Assembly: GCF_028858725.1 (NCBI RefSeq)
Contig: NC_084781.1
Span: forward strand, 1,434,513-1,498,512
Reading direction: 5' to 3'
DNA: 64,000 bases
Source: Colius striatus
Taxonomy: Eukaryota; Chordata; Aves; Coliiformes; Coliidae
Shown: positions 1 to 11,262 of the stretch, piece by piece
Position numbering within the stretch: position 1 is the first letter of the stretch
Layout of the letters: every line of letters begins with the position of its first letter
Notes under the pieces: model-generated
Databases searched by the model: none
The model's input: only the letters and a program-made list of their open reading frames with translations
Told to the model about the DNA's origin: nothing
Translations under genes and position numbers: made by a program

Positions 1-198
1 CCCTTTGGTGCTGAGGTGAGGGAGCCCTGGCCCAGGCTGCCCAGGGAGGGTGTGGAGGCTTCTCAGGAGGTTTCCAACCCATCTGGACACGTTCCTGTGC
101 CCCCTGAGCCAGGGGAACCTGCTTCAGCAGGAGGTTGGGCTGGAGCAGCTCTGCAGGGCCCTTCCAACCCACACCATGATGTTGTGATTCCATGATTC
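1..198 (+). mobile_element. CR1 LINE 3' fragment (type D)
   Basis: The fragment is cut by the window edge. It shows the CR1 3' untranslated pattern: GGGAGGGTGTGGAGGC, a block reading CCCCTGAGCCAGGGGAACC, then a TTCCAACCC block and a decayed terminal TGATTCCATGATTC tail, which sets the orientation as plus. The 'gccaggggaacctgcttcagc' wording marks a subtype distinct from the more common copies here. Confidence 0.85.
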
Positions 199-386
199 AC
201 TGCAGAAATGACTATTGAGCTTGAAACAATCTACTGTTGTACATGTGTGTCAGAAGCAGAAACCTGGGTAGGGAAGTTGGGTCAAGAGATTGCAACAAAC
301 CCCCAATATCTGCCAAACAATGAAGAAACCAGGGAGAAAGCAGTTGTGGCAGGGGGAGATGGTGACCTCCAACTCATGCTCCACTT

Positions 387-572
387 AGAATCATAGACTG
401 GTGGGGGTTGGAAGGGACCTTCAGAGCTCATCCAGCCCAACCCCCCTGCAGAAGCAGCTCCCACCTAGATCAGGTCACACAGGAACGTGGCCAGGGGGGT
501 CTTGAAGAGCTCCAAGGAAGGAGCCTCCACACCCTCCCTGGGCAGCCTGGGCCAGGGCTCCCTCACCCTCAC
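387..572 (-). mobile_element. CR1 LINE 3' fragment (type A)
   Basis: Minus-oriented 3' end. It opens with the reverse complement of the CR1 tail (AGAATCATAGA), followed by GGTTGGAAGGGACC and CTGCAGAAGCAGCTCCCACC, and ends in the 'ggcagcctgggccagggctccc' block. It is 5' truncated at about 185 bp, as is usual for CR1. Confidence 0.9.
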
Positions 573-3500
573 TTGCCCAATTTCCACCCAAGATCCACAG
601 GAAGAGGGAGGATGAGGAGGAGAAGTGGGCACACATCCTCATTAACAGGCTAGATGAATAAATTTGGGCCAGTCCTTTAGCAGAGCAGCATTTCTATTTA
701 GTAGAACATTGGTGCATGTGTATTAATGTGCTGAGCATGTAGAAACTGTGTGTCTAAACAGAGTTTTGGGGATGAGGGTGTGCTCTCACTTCAGGCTAAG
801 TGAGGTTTGTCTTATTTGCAGCCTCCCCTTGCTCGTTTGCCTCCCCTGGAGCAGGGACAATTTATGTCTGTCTTGTGCAGCAGTGAGTTTGTTCAAGTCA
901 TAAGCTTTTCCCCAGGCAGATTTTTCCACCACAGGAATGTCAACTTGGCCTCAGGAAACACATTGTGTATCCTAGCAGCCCTGGAGAGGGGGATTTAGCC
1001 TTCCTCACTCTTGTTACAGTGACATCCTCACTGGGTTATGTGTGATTTAGGGCCAGAGTCATCGTTGTCACTGAGGCTCCCCAGCAAAAAGCTGTGAGCA
1101 CAGGTTCAGCAGAGGGCTGAGGAGCTTGCTCATCTTCCCCTGTCCCTGCCATGGCTCTGCTCACATTCCTTGTGTCATGCTGTGGTTTCTCCCTGCTTGT
1201 GTGGGGAACAGGAATTGAGCCAGCACCGCCACAGTTGAAGGCAGGGGTGAATTGAAAGGGGGCAAAGTAAAAGGGAAGGGTAAATAAAAGCTCTTCCCAG
1301 CTGGGCAAAATAAAAGGGAAGGGGGAAGCAAGGCTCTTCCCAGCTGAATTTGTCTCACCACATCAGTTTGCTGCATGGGGAAAGAGGAAAGAGGATATGC
1401 CACCTCAGCTCCTCTCACTTGTGCACGCTGCTGACTTGTTTATGGATGAGTAGTTGAGCTCCCAGGGAAGTGTGCACATGCAGCAGTTACCCAGGCAGTT
1501 GCTGTGAGCTAGTTAGCAGTGGGCTGCCACATTCCAACACCAGATTGCCAGGGGTTGGGGTTTTCTTAGCATCCTTTATTGCTATTTAGGGGTGGGTTTC
1601 TCTTTTCACCAGTTACTAGCAACGAGTGTGTGGAGCCAGCTAACAGTTTACTAGAAGCAGCTCTTTTCATTCCTGGCCCTTCCTCCAGCAGCCAGCAGGA
1701 TGCCTTATTCATTTGCCAGCAGGAGGGTAAATCTCTTTGGAAGTGATTGAAATACGAGGCACAGCTTGAAACGAGCCTTTAAAATAAATACAGTTAGAAG
1801 AAACATGTTGTTTGTGAAATGAGAAGATAAATTAAGCTCAGTGCAGACACATGATTCCCAAGCCTAGCTGTTTGGCTGACACTACCCCTAGCTTCAGTCC
1901 TTAATCCAGTGAGTACATGGGTTGATTTTCTCCTCCTGAAGAGACAAGGCTTTCTCTTCAAGTCTTATTTGCTGTTGAGGGAAGGACTAGTTGCTGCTGG
2001 GACAGTATGGGCTGGGTGGACAGACAGGGAAGGGAGCAGAGAGCTTGGAAAGCTTGAGAAGAGTGTTGGGGAAGGCTTAAAAATGGAACAGTGTCATGGG
2101 GTGAAGAAGCCAGTCTTTGTTTTCCAGTGTCATCGGGCCTGTGGTTGCCTCCAGCCACTTCTGCTCTGCAAGATTAAGTTTATTTTCATCCTCTTAACTG
2201 AACTTTCTTTTAATGGCAGCAGGAGTGACAGACCCCAAAATAGCTTTCCTATGGAGTCTGTCCTGAGTGGCACTGTGTGAGGCATGTCTCTTGATAACCC
2301 TTTTCCTTCCCCCCTGCCCCCCAACTCCCTGCCCTGGGCTTTTATCTCTCTGGTGACAAACAGCCCTCTCAGGACAGAAAGAGGAAATTCCACTCATTGT
2401 TCTCCTGCTGCTGGGCTCTGACTACAAGTCCTCTATCTCCTGCTCAGCTAAGGCTGGCAGGCAAGGGTTTCCTGAGGTGACAATCAGCAGGAGGCTCGTG
2501 GGTCTCATTCCCAGTTAGGTCTCAGTAAGATCTCCTAAGTCAGCTCAATAGCTCAGCCATGGCCCTGCCAAGCTGGGATGTGTCCCACTCTCCTCTGCTT
2601 TCCCTGCTCTGGCATGCCAGATCATGCAAAAGAATACAACCACCCTTCCCTTGCTGCAGGCAGCACAGACAGCTTTGGGGGGCAGGTGGAAGCTGTAAGA
2701 ACAGCATGGACAACAGGTAATCATCCTTGCAGTGAAGCCAAGTACCTTCTCTTTCAATTGTGTCAGCACTTCATACTTCTGGACATGGAATAGCCCTTCC
2801 TCATGCTGTAGAGACATGGGGTGAGAGGTTAAAAAGCTCTGTCATTAAGAGACTCAAGATTCTTTGCAAGGGCAGTGCCTGAAGGTGCATTGTTTAGGGA
2901 CCCTTTAGACTTTGGAGGATGTACATCACCTCTTGGACAAGCCCTGGTGAAGCATTTGATTCTTTCCCCCCCCCCCCACAACATCCCAAACCAGCTTCAG
3001 TGACAGAAAAGATGAATCTTCCCCAGTCTCCTCATTGCAGAGCTGGGTTTGACCTTTTAAATGGATTTACCCATTGATCTGCTTTTGGTTCAGTGAAGAG
3101 CACCCACTTCTGTGAAGCACACCTTGGTGCATCTCCTCTCCCAAGGGGTAAGAGGTACAGCTTGTAAGCCTTGCACACTGACAAGAACTGCTCTGCAGGG
3201 AAGTTACACACACAGGGCAAGTGTACAGGGAGCCTAGAAAGGAGCTATGGAAGGACTGAGAAACTGAGAAGGCTTCTGGGTCAGAAAACCCAGCCTGAGC
3301 CATGCTAATGGTCTGGAAGGGAAGGAGGGTGGGACAGTGGTGTGCTGAAGAGAGGGGAGAGACTGGAACAGCTGAGAGTTGGCTTTTTAAAGTGCTTTAG
3401 TGACAGAATTGTTCATATCATTACTCTTTGTACAGCATTAAGTACTTCATGCCCCGTGTTGCAGATCTAAGATACAGGCTAAAGTGATTTGATCTGAACC

Positions 3501-4039
3501 AACAAAGGAGTTGACACTGCCCTGGGATGGAAACCTGAAGGTGGCTGGTTCCCAGAGTTTGATTCTCACACTCACATCGTGTTCATTTGCAAAATAACAT
3601 TGACTTATCATTTGACCCACCTAATTCTCCCCTTCCTTTAAAACCCTGCTCAGTCCAGCTTCTGTTTTGTCTAGAGCACATGAGCTGAATGGACTGGTGA
3701 AGAGTTGCCTCAAAAAGCTTTCTCCTTGGTCTGACTCTTGAACTCTCAGCAAAAGAAATGGTTGAAGAAGGGAGGTGGGGGGTGGAAAAAAGAAAGGTGG
3801 TGAGGAAGTGGGAACCCAAACAAAAGTTATTGAAGCCTCTTGTTGCATTTGAAGCTTCAAGTGCCAACGAATCACACCCAGACAATGTTCCCCACCACTT
3901 GACTACTGCTGAGCACAACTTTTTCCTGTAGGGATGCACATTTTGCTGTGGTGAGATGAATGGTTTGGGACTAAATCTGAAGCCCACTGATGGAGAGAGG
4001 CTCCTGTGCTGTGCTTGTGTGTTTAACAAGGCCTTTGTG
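573..4039. other. Non-coding flank downstream of KCNJ1
   Basis: There is no recognisable exon on either strand; open frames are short and lack known motifs. A poly-C run lies near 2966-2977. On the minus strand two AATAAA hexamers occur (complements at 1575-1580 and 2179-2184), either of which could serve a long KCNJ1 3' UTR, but they are 3-4 kb from the stop codon and unproven. In other vertebrates FLI1 lies on this side; I see none of its ETS-domain coding sequence. Confidence 0.5.
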
Positions 4040-4134
4040 CTTGACCTGATCTAGGTGGGAGCTGCTTCTGCACAGGGGTTGGGCTGGATGAGCTCTAAAG
4101 GTCCCTTCCCCAACCATTCTGTGATTCTATGATT
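4040..4134 (+). mobile_element. CR1 LINE 3' terminus (type A)
   Basis: This 95-bp piece carries GATCTAGGTGGGAGCTGC, a GGATGAGCTCTAAAGGTCCC block and the terminal TTCTGTGATTCTATGATT tail, so only the extreme 3' end of a CR1 was copied. Confidence 0.85.
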
Positions 4135-4223
4135 ATTTTTCTTTGAAGGATGCTTCTAGAGCTGGGAATTCCTTCTCTTCTCCCAGTAGATTGCTTTTCT
4201 GCCAGGTGGGAAGCAATGGAGTT

Positions 4224-4365
4224 TCCTTCTGGAGGCTTTCCAAACCTGCCTGGATGTGTTCCTCTACAGCCCGATCTAGGTGGGAGCTGCTTTAGCAAAG
4301 GGGGTTGGACTGGATGAGCTCTAAAGTTCCCTTCCAATCCCCACCATGCTGTGATTCTGGGACTC
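4224..4365 (+). mobile_element. CR1 LINE 3' fragment (type A)
   Basis: A diverged plus-strand copy 90 bp from the previous one. It keeps GGAGGCTTTCCAAACC, GATCTAGGTGGGAGCTGC and the TGGATGAGCTCTAAAG block, and has a decayed tail (GCTGTGATTCTGGGAC). The divergence suggests it is older than its neighbours. Confidence 0.8.
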
Positions 4366-5282
4366 TTCATCTCCTCACAGAAGCTCACTTTCTTTCTGGA
4401 CTCTTCTCTTTCCAGCTGGAAGGAGGAGGAGGAGGTGGGAGCAAGTGGCTGCTCATGGTCCTTTGTAGAAAGGCAGCTCCTAGGGATGTGGAGAGAAGGG
4501 TGTCTGAAGGGTTGACACAGGAACAAGCTGCAAAATTCCTCTTCTGTGGAGAGTCTCTCCTTGGTTTTTGACCTTTTGTTTCCATTTGGCTATTTTTTTC
4601 CCCCCTCCTGAAAGGAATCAAAGGCTTTCACACGAGAGAAGCCCATCTCAGAGTTCTAGATGCCACCACACAGCCCAAGATTTGCCTTCTGTAGCTTCCT
4701 AAGCCTGTGCTATCCCTTACCACTCCATTTCTGTAGATGCAGCAGCCTCAAAGGAAGAAGGAATCGTTTCAGAAGTGTTCAAAAGTGCTCAAGTGTCCTG
4801 GAGCCAGAGAGTCTGCTTTCACAGAGGCCTTTGGCAACCAGCAGCATACATTCTTTGGAGGTTTTTGGCTCTTAAAGTCCTTTAGGTTCCTTTAGCTTTG
4901 CCTTCTGCCTCCCCTTCTCACGTTTGCCTTCCAACAGCTGGGTGTCTTTAACGTGTCCTAGAGCTTCTGTCCCATCTTTCCTGGCTGTTTCTTAACACTC
5001 CCACACTTGTGGGAGCTTGAGTTTGGACATTGCAACGTAGCAGCTTCAGAAAATGTCCCCTGAAGTATAAAAAGCCATTCTATTCAATATTCATCATAGT
5101 GCAGCTCAGTGCTGTTCTGGAGATCACTGGTGTTCTCTTCCTCTCTTTGATTTGAGGCTTTTTGAGCAGGTAAAAATGCTGTTTGGGAGTGAAAACAGAC
5201 CTGTGTTTCTTTTCTATGTCGTGATTTGTCCTCTCAAGGTCAAATTCATCACGAAAAATGACAGTCCCCTGCATATCTGGAA

Positions 5283-6398
5283 CTACATTTTGGTGTCACT
5301 GGTTTCACTAACCTCCGATAAGACAAAACCAGGGTTGTCATAACCTTTCTTCTCTTTGGCTTTAGCTTCTTTCTCGTTGTAGAGGCAGAAGGCACAGTGA
5401 GGTGTCTCCACAGCTACTGTCTTGCTGAAGTTCTGGAAGTCTACTCTGTATTTCCCTTCTTTGGTCTTGGACACAATGGGGGCGAAACGATAACCCCAGA
5501 GTACTTCTTCTGGGATGTAGGATGTCCTCACTTGGCAGGTAGCACTTGTTGCTTCAACAGTCCCATCCAAAAACACCACCAGTTCAAAATCCTGCTGCAG
5601 AATGGTTTCTGCTGCCATGTGGAAGAAGGGGCTGCTCTTATCTATGACGTGATAAATAGTCAGCGGGGAGATAAAGAAGAGATTCTCGTTGCCAGCATCA
5701 ACCACAAACTCTATGTTGACCTGGTCCAAAATGATTGTCTCTCCTTCTGGGGTGATGGTGGTCTTGAGAAGTTTCCCATAGATGTGACTCCCAATCAGGA
5801 GGCTCTTCCTGAGGTTTGCCACTCGGATAAGGAGGCAGAGCTTCCCTCCACGTTTGCTGATGACAGCGTTCTTGCTGAAGGTGATGGTCTTAGCCCTGTT
5901 TTTGGATCTGGAGATCTTGGCTAAGATGGCACCGCACATGAAAGAATTGATGATCACCCCTAAGATGGACTGGAAGATGAGCAGGAAGATGGCAGTGGCA
6001 CATTGCTCTGTGACACACCTGAAGCCATAACCAATGGTGACCTGGGTCTCCAAGGAGAAGAGGAAAGCTGAAGTCAGGCCGTTGATGTTCTCCACGCAGG
6101 GAGTGTGATTTGTGGAAGGATTGAACTCTGGAAGGTCTTTGTGTACGTAAGCCACAGCGTACCAGAGGAGACCAAACAGAAACCAGCTGCCTAAGAAGGC
6201 TGAAATGAAGATGGTCATTTTGTACCTCCACTTGAGATCCAGGATAGTTGTCCATATATCAATCAAAAAGACAAACCTTGACTGTTCGACGTTGCCAAAC
6301 TCGATGTTGCACCTTCCATCTTTGGAGACCAGCCTCGCTCTTCGCCGGCTGCGTTCTCTCAGGTGGCTGCTGAAGCGTTTCTGGAGGTAGCTGAACAT
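5283..6398 (-). CDS. KCNJ1: ATP-regulated inward rectifier K+ channel Kir1.1 (ROMK), complete coding exon
   Basis: The gene encodes Kir1.1, the epithelial K+ channel that in the kidney secretes and recycles K+ at the apical membrane. The 371-residue product shows a cytoplasmic N-terminus, TM1 at about 61-86, pore helix at about 108-120, selectivity filter TIGYGF at 121-126, TM2 at about 137-161 and a large cytoplasmic Kir domain. Visible key residues, by alignment to ROMK from memory: K60 (pH gate), N97-H-T glycosylation sequon, C101 and C133 (extracellular disulfide), N151 (Mg2+/polyamine site), and S25, S199 and S293 matching the three PKA/SGK sites. The C-terminus keeps an NPGF endocytic-type motif (355-358) and the TKM end. 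The start matches the mammalian ROMK2 form (372 aa); an in-frame TAA lies 15 nt upstream. It is intact, without frameshift. The whole coding region is one exon, as in other vertebrates. Confidence 0.97.
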   Translation of the reverse strand: MFSYLQKRFSSHLRERSRRRARLVSKDGRCNIEFGNVEQSRFVFLIDIWTTILDLKWRYKMTIFISAFLGSWFLFGLLWYAVAYVHKDLPEFNPSTNHTPCVENINGLTSAFLFSLETQVTIGYGFRCVTEQCATAIFLLIFQSILGVIINSFMCGAILAKISRSKNRAKTITFSKNAVISKRGGKLCLLIRVANLRKSLLIGSHIYGKLLKTTITPEGETIILDQVNIEFVVDAGNENLFFISPLTIYHVIDKSSPFFHMAAETILQQDFELVVFLDGTVEATSATCQVRTSYIPEEVLWGYRFAPIVSKTKEGKYRVDFQNFSKTVAVETPHCAFCLYNEKEAKAKEKKGYDNPGFVLSEVSETSDTKM

Positions 6399-6430
6399 TC
6401 CCTCTGCTGATTAGTGCTCTGGGGAGGAAG
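6399..6430 (-). promoter_or_regulatory. KCNJ1: KCNJ1 coding-exon splice acceptor and 5' UTR end
   Basis: Read on the minus strand, the sequence just before the ATG is a pyrimidine run CTTCCTCCCC followed by AG (complement at 6419-6420), then 20-22 nt of 5' UTR. This is a credible 3' splice site, so KCNJ1 has at least one untranslated exon at higher coordinates. The bases before the ATG (GGGA) put a G at -3, an acceptable initiation context. Confidence 0.7.
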
Positions 6431-7570
6431 AACAAATCAATGTGAAGGGCTAATGCAGGTTTCACTCATACCTGCAGGCAAGAGGTGAGGTCTGATGAAG
6501 CCTCAGCTTAGGAACAAGTGCTGTCATTTGCATATTTTCCCTTGGCTGGTGGGGAAAAGTTCCAGTAAGTGTGTGGGGAAACAAACAGTTCCTTGCCTCA
6601 GGAGCATTCATCACAAAAAGAGTCATTTTGGCTTGCTCAAGCAACTCTGAGTCGGTCAGCTGTTAATATGGACCTCTGCTCAGTTAAGTGGAGGCACAGA
6701 GGAGCGGGTAACCTCGTGGTGAACAGATGTGGGCTGTCCATGGACAGTGGGCTTGGGGGAGAATCCTCTGCCTTTCAGAATCACAGCATGGTGAATCACA
6801 GCACAAAGTAATTGCATTTAGCAAAGCCAGAAGCCCATGTTGTGGGCTTTTTTTATGTCCTTGTTTGTATCAAACAGCTCTGAGAATTCATTTCTCTCAT
6901 CCAGTTGCCTTCTTTCTGCACTCAGGCTGAAATCAGCTCTCTCTCCCCTCACCCCACACTCATTCAAATTGGGATGGAGAGGGGAAAAAACAACCCAATG
7001 AAGGTCACTTTTGTTGCACTGTAGCTTTTCACTGCTTGAAAGTTTTGCTGTTGAATTTATTGGCTGCAAATGCAGCTGACAGAGGTTAAACTTTAAGCAC
7101 CTACCTGAGCAAAGGGAATGAGGTCACTTTCTAAACAATCCTCAGGTTTTATTCTCCTGAGGTGCTTTTAATGCACTCATGTGAATGCATAGCATGAGTC
7201 AAAGTAAAATATTCCCCTGCAACACCCTCACTTGAAGAGGTTTTCCAGTGTTTAACTTGTAAAACCTCCATTGTGCCAAAGAAACCTGCAGCTTCAGCTT
7301 TGGTTTTCAGCTCTTCTGCAACAATGGGAACACTGTCACTGCCACAACAAGGTGTGAAATGCTGAGATGCCAGTGGAAGCTTCACTCCTGTACCTTTGTT
7401 AGGTGAGCTGTGCTCCTAATCCCAGTGAAGAGATGGGAAAGGGGAGACAGGTGGAGTAAAATTCCTCTTGTACCAGAGGTTCATTGCTACCACAGATCTG
7501 GGGGATCTGATCCAGCCTTCCCTGAAGGAAACTGTTGGAAACTTAACCAAGGATCTGGACATAAATTTCA
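6431..7570. other. Non-coding DNA immediately upstream of the KCNJ1 coding exon
   Basis: No coding exon is seen. A strong minus-strand donor-like string, CTCAG|GTAGGT, lies at the complement of 7101-7111 and could end an untranslated KCNJ1 exon, giving an intron of about 690 bp. This is a candidate only, since such strings also occur by chance. Confidence 0.3.
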
Positions 7571-7747
7571 TACAATCACAGCATGGTGGGGGCTGGAAGG
7601 GACCTTTTAGAGCTCATCCAGTCCAACCCCCCTGCAGAAGCAGCTCCCACCTAGATCAGGTCACACAGAAACGTGTCCAGGTGGGTCTTGAAGAGTTCCA
7701 AGGATGGAGCCTCCACACCCTCCCTGGGCAGCCTGGGCCAGGGCTTT
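7571..7747 (-). mobile_element. CR1 LINE 3' fragment (type A)
   Basis: It starts with ACAATCACAGCATGGTGGG and carries GGCTGGAAGGGACC, CTGCAGAAGCAGCTCCCACC and 'ggcagcctgggccagggc'. It is well preserved compared with the consensus implied by its neighbours, so relatively young. Confidence 0.9.
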
Positions 7748-8419
7748 ATCACCTAAATTTCACTAGACAATAATCACAGAATTGATGGGAGCAAGGTAAC
7801 TGACATGATCATCACTCTGGAACCTTGAAAAGAGATCCCCAACTTGATGATTCTTTTCCTTCCTCTTTAAACCTTCCGTGCCTGCTTTCGGAGGCTGTTT
7901 CACAAGCCCTGCTTAAGCTACCCCCAAGTAGATCAAAGAGGCAGAAGAATTACATCCCTTCTTCAGGCAGGATGACAAAGGAATTCTCCTTTCAACAAAT
8001 CTTCCTTGCTCCCACACACAACTGAAGTGTGTTGACTTGCTTCAGTGGGAGAGAAATTCCCTCCTGCGTGAGCACGCTGCGAGTATATCACAGGCTGTCA
8101 GGAGGAGATTATGTGCAGTTGGATAATACAACACTTCTCAGCTTAAATCAGCAAAGGTAACACAATAATGTTGTAGCTAATGTTTACCAGGATGTGTTGG
8201 GCCCAAATCAAAGCAGTGTTGCTGTCTGCCTGGCACGGGAAATGCCACGTTGCAAAAGTGCTGCTGTCCCCAGGCAGAATGTGTTTATGATGGAAGGTGC
8301 ACTGCCTGCACTCAAACAGTGGAGCACTTACAGGTAAAACTACTCAATGAATAAAGATGATGTGTCAAGGTTAGCTGTGAAAACAGGAGTTTTGATTTCC
8401 TTCTTCCAGTCTTGTGTTT

Positions 8420-8719
8420 CAGAACCCCAGAGTGGTGGGGGCTGGAAGGGACCTGCAGAGCTCATCCAGCCCAAACCCCTGCTACAGCAGGTTCCCCTGG
8501 CTCAGGGGCACAGGAACGTGTCCAGGTGGGGTTGGAAACCTCCTGAGAAGCCTCCACACCCTCCCTGGGCAGCCTGGGCCAGGGCTCCCTCACCTCAGCA
8601 CCAAAGGACTTGCTCCTCATGTTCCAGTGGAACCTCCTGTGTTCCAGCTTGTGCCCATCACCCCTTGTCCTGTCACATTTGAACTGGGGTGTCCAGAACT
8701 GGACACAGGACTCAGTTTC
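8420..8719 (-). mobile_element. CR1 LINE 3' fragment (type D)
   Basis: A 300-bp minus copy with the type D block GCAGGTTCCCCTGGCTCAGG. It extends past the shared GGGCAGCCTGGGCC segment into CTTGTGCCCATCACCCCTTG and TGTCCAGAACTGGACACAGG, the region upstream of the CR1 3' UTR. Confidence 0.88.
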
Positions 8720-8837
8720 AAGATTTTGATGATCACAAGAGTAGAAAACTTGAGATTTCCATTCTCAACCTCTCCACCCAAAGCATTTGATAAATGCCCA
8801 GAAAGTTATTAGCAGATGCATGGTCGAGGTAGCTTCT

Positions 8838-9366
8838 GCTCCCCCTCTGCTCTGCCCTCATGAGACTGCATCTGGAATAGTGTGTCCAGTTCTGGCCCCT
8901 CAGCTCCAGAAGGACAGGGAGCTGCTGGAGAGAGCTCAGCACAGGGACACAGAGATGCTGGAGTGGAGCATCTGCCTTGTGCTGAAAGGCTGAGGGAGCT
9001 GGGGCTCTGCAGCTTGGAGAAGAGGAGCCTGAGGGCTGAGCTCAGTCATGTTCCAAATGCATCAAGGGTGGGTGTGAGGAGGCTGGAGCCAGGCTGTGCT
9101 CAGGGATGGCCAAGGACAGGACAAGGGGCAACAAGCTGGAACAGAAGAGGTTCCAAAGAGACACAAGGGGAAACTTGTTCCCTGTTGAGGTGAGGGAGCA
9201 CTGGCAGGGGCTGCCCAGATGGGCTGTGGAGGCTCCTTCTCTGGAGACATCCCAACCCAGCTGGATGAGTCCCTGTGTGCCCTGCTCTAGGTGCTGCTGC
9301 TCTGGCAGGGGGCTGCACTGGATGAGCTTTGCAGCTCCCTCCCAACCCTTAACACTGTGATTCTAC
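8838..9366 (+). mobile_element. CR1 LINE 3' region, long copy (type B)
   Basis: A roughly 530-bp plus copy. It includes GTGTCCAGTTCTGGCCCCTC, the GGACAGGGAGCTGCTGGAGA block, GGACAAGGGGCAACAAGCTG, and the type B ending with CTCTAGGTGCTGCTGCTCTG and CTCCCTCCCAACCCTTAACA. It faces the minus-strand type D copy 119 bp to its left, so the two lie with 5' ends toward each other. Confidence 0.9.
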
Positions 9367-11100
9367 CTTTTCCCTGCTCTCCTGCATGCAGGTACCAACA
9401 ATCACTATGGTTCCTGATTGCTACGTACCAGCTGGAGTTCCTCTGCTCACTCAGAAGTGCAATTGAGTGGTTTTCTTTGCTTTCACTTGCTTACAATTGT
9501 TTGGTTATGAGAAAAACGGTGAATGTGGGGGAATAATGACATGGGGCTTTAATTGTTCTTTGGGCAAGTCCCTTGTGCAATGCACATTAATCTGAGGGAA
9601 GTGGCTTTGATCTCAGCCACGTGCAGCACCTGAGGAGATCAGGGAGCGAAGCAAAGGGAAGGTGTTTAACATCTGATGGGGATCTGACAAGAACAAAGCT
9701 CTGTCTCCTGCTATTTCCCTGAAGTTCTGCTGTCTCTGGCTTCATTTCTTCCCTCACAGCAACGGATGCATGAGCAAAGTTAGCAGAACCAATTCATTGG
9801 GGGGGGGCAGAGATGGCACAAATGAAAAGCTGCCTGCTGAACCCACAGCTCTTGTTAGAAATACATCTCTGTTAGGGATTCAGATCAGGTTCTAAGCAGC
9901 TTAGGTGGAAGAAAGGGGGGGATACAGTTAAAGGATTATACTTTTTCTCAGCCCTGTTCAGATCTTTTCTAAACTCAGATCTCCCTCCAGTCCTTCCTGT
10001 GCTTTAATTCTGGTGGAACTCTCTCTGTACAGAGTATGTGAAGTGGCCAATTTCTAATGCCTTATGAAAACCCTTTCTATTTACACCAGAAAAGCAAACT
10101 CTAACACTTAGTCTCATGGTGTATTATCTGCTGACTGCTTTAGCACTGAGGCCTCCACTAGCTGCCCTGGGTAGAGCAGGGATGTGCCTGTTGTGATGGG
10201 AGCATTGTGTCTCCTTGTCTTGCTGCTTCCATCAGAATGATATCATCATCAAGGCCTCACATTAGCCCTCTGTTGAATCAGCTGTAAGCACAGCAAGATT
10301 ATAAGCTCACCTAAAGCAGCCAGTTAGCCCTAGGGGTCTCTAAGAGGGATCTGAGAGCCACACCATCCTCCCTGCCCACTTTATCTATCTGATGGACATG
10401 TTAGCAAAAGGACCAGACCTGCTAGCCCTGGCAGGCTGACCCAAGCAAGCTTTTTTCCTGGACCTTGGCAATGTTGTCAGCAAGTATTTCTTTCTTAGAG
10501 CAGACCTGAGCTATGCCTCCAAAGCTCTCCAGTTCCATGTGGGAAATATTCTTCATCCCACACTAGTCTGGAAGTCTTGCCAACACTCCAGCCCAAGTGT
10601 CTACATTTTGCCAGCCTAAAGTCCAACTGATATTCCCAGTGGCTACAACCAAAAGATCTAATCCCCTGCCTTGCCCCTCTCTTGCCTGCCTGTGGGTTGT
10701 TCATAACATTCTCTGTGAATAGGAGAGCTCTTTGAGGATAGATGTCTTCCACCTTGGATTACTGTGAGCACACAGATTTAAGGGAGTGCCTGATGAAGAA
10801 GTCCTCCTAAGAACCTAACTTTCTTCTTTAGATGTGGGGAGGAGGGAGGTTTCATCCTTCTCTTGTAAACTGAGTGAAGCAGGATAGTCTCAGGCATCCC
10901 AACAGTGACACGAGGACATGTGCTATCCCCAAGGGAAGGAACCATGTATGCTCTAACATACAAGGGCTATATAGACTGTACAGGAGATGCTGGTTGGTTC
11001 AGAAACTAGATCAGCAAGACTGCTGTAAGACCTTACTAGCCTATAGCAAAGGGTTTCTTACCCTCTGCCTTCAAAGGAGATCCTCTCATTGTGTTCAAGA
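9367..11100. other. Unique non-coding DNA
   Basis: About 1.7 kb without recognised genes or CR1. The only repeats seen are short G runs near 9799 and 9916. Open frames are short and motif-free. Confidence 0.5.
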
Positions 11101-11262
11101 GCTACAGGACAAGGGGTAACTGGCACAAGCTGGAACACAGGAGGTTCCACTGGAACACAAGGAGAAACTCCTTTGGTGTTGAGGTGAGGGAGCCCAGGGA
11201 GGGTGTGGAGGCTCCTTCTCAAGGTTTCCAAACCCTGTGTCCTGTGTGTTCTGCTGCTGAGC
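11101..11262 (+). mobile_element. CR1 LINE fragment, 3' end lost (type D)
   Basis: It contains ACAAGCTGGAACACAGGAGG, CTTTGGTGTTGAGGTGAGGG and GGGAGGGTGTGGAGGCTCC, but the terminal TTCCAACCC block and tail are missing. It appears to be a decayed copy truncated at both ends. Confidence 0.75.

Noticed and set aside
1-5282. FLI1 exons, expected next to KCNJ1 from synteny
   Set aside because: No ETS-domain or other FLI1-like coding sequence could be recognised; the gene, if present, lies outside the window or only its 3' UTR reaches in.
5397-5924. A 175-codon plus-strand open frame
   Set aside because: It is the antisense of the KCNJ1 coding exon, whose minus-strand frame gives a full Kir1.1 protein.
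6421-6473. Donor-like GCAG|GTATGAGT on the minus strand just upstream of the KCNJ1 acceptor
   Set aside because: It would make an intron of about 53 bp, shorter than usual vertebrate introns.
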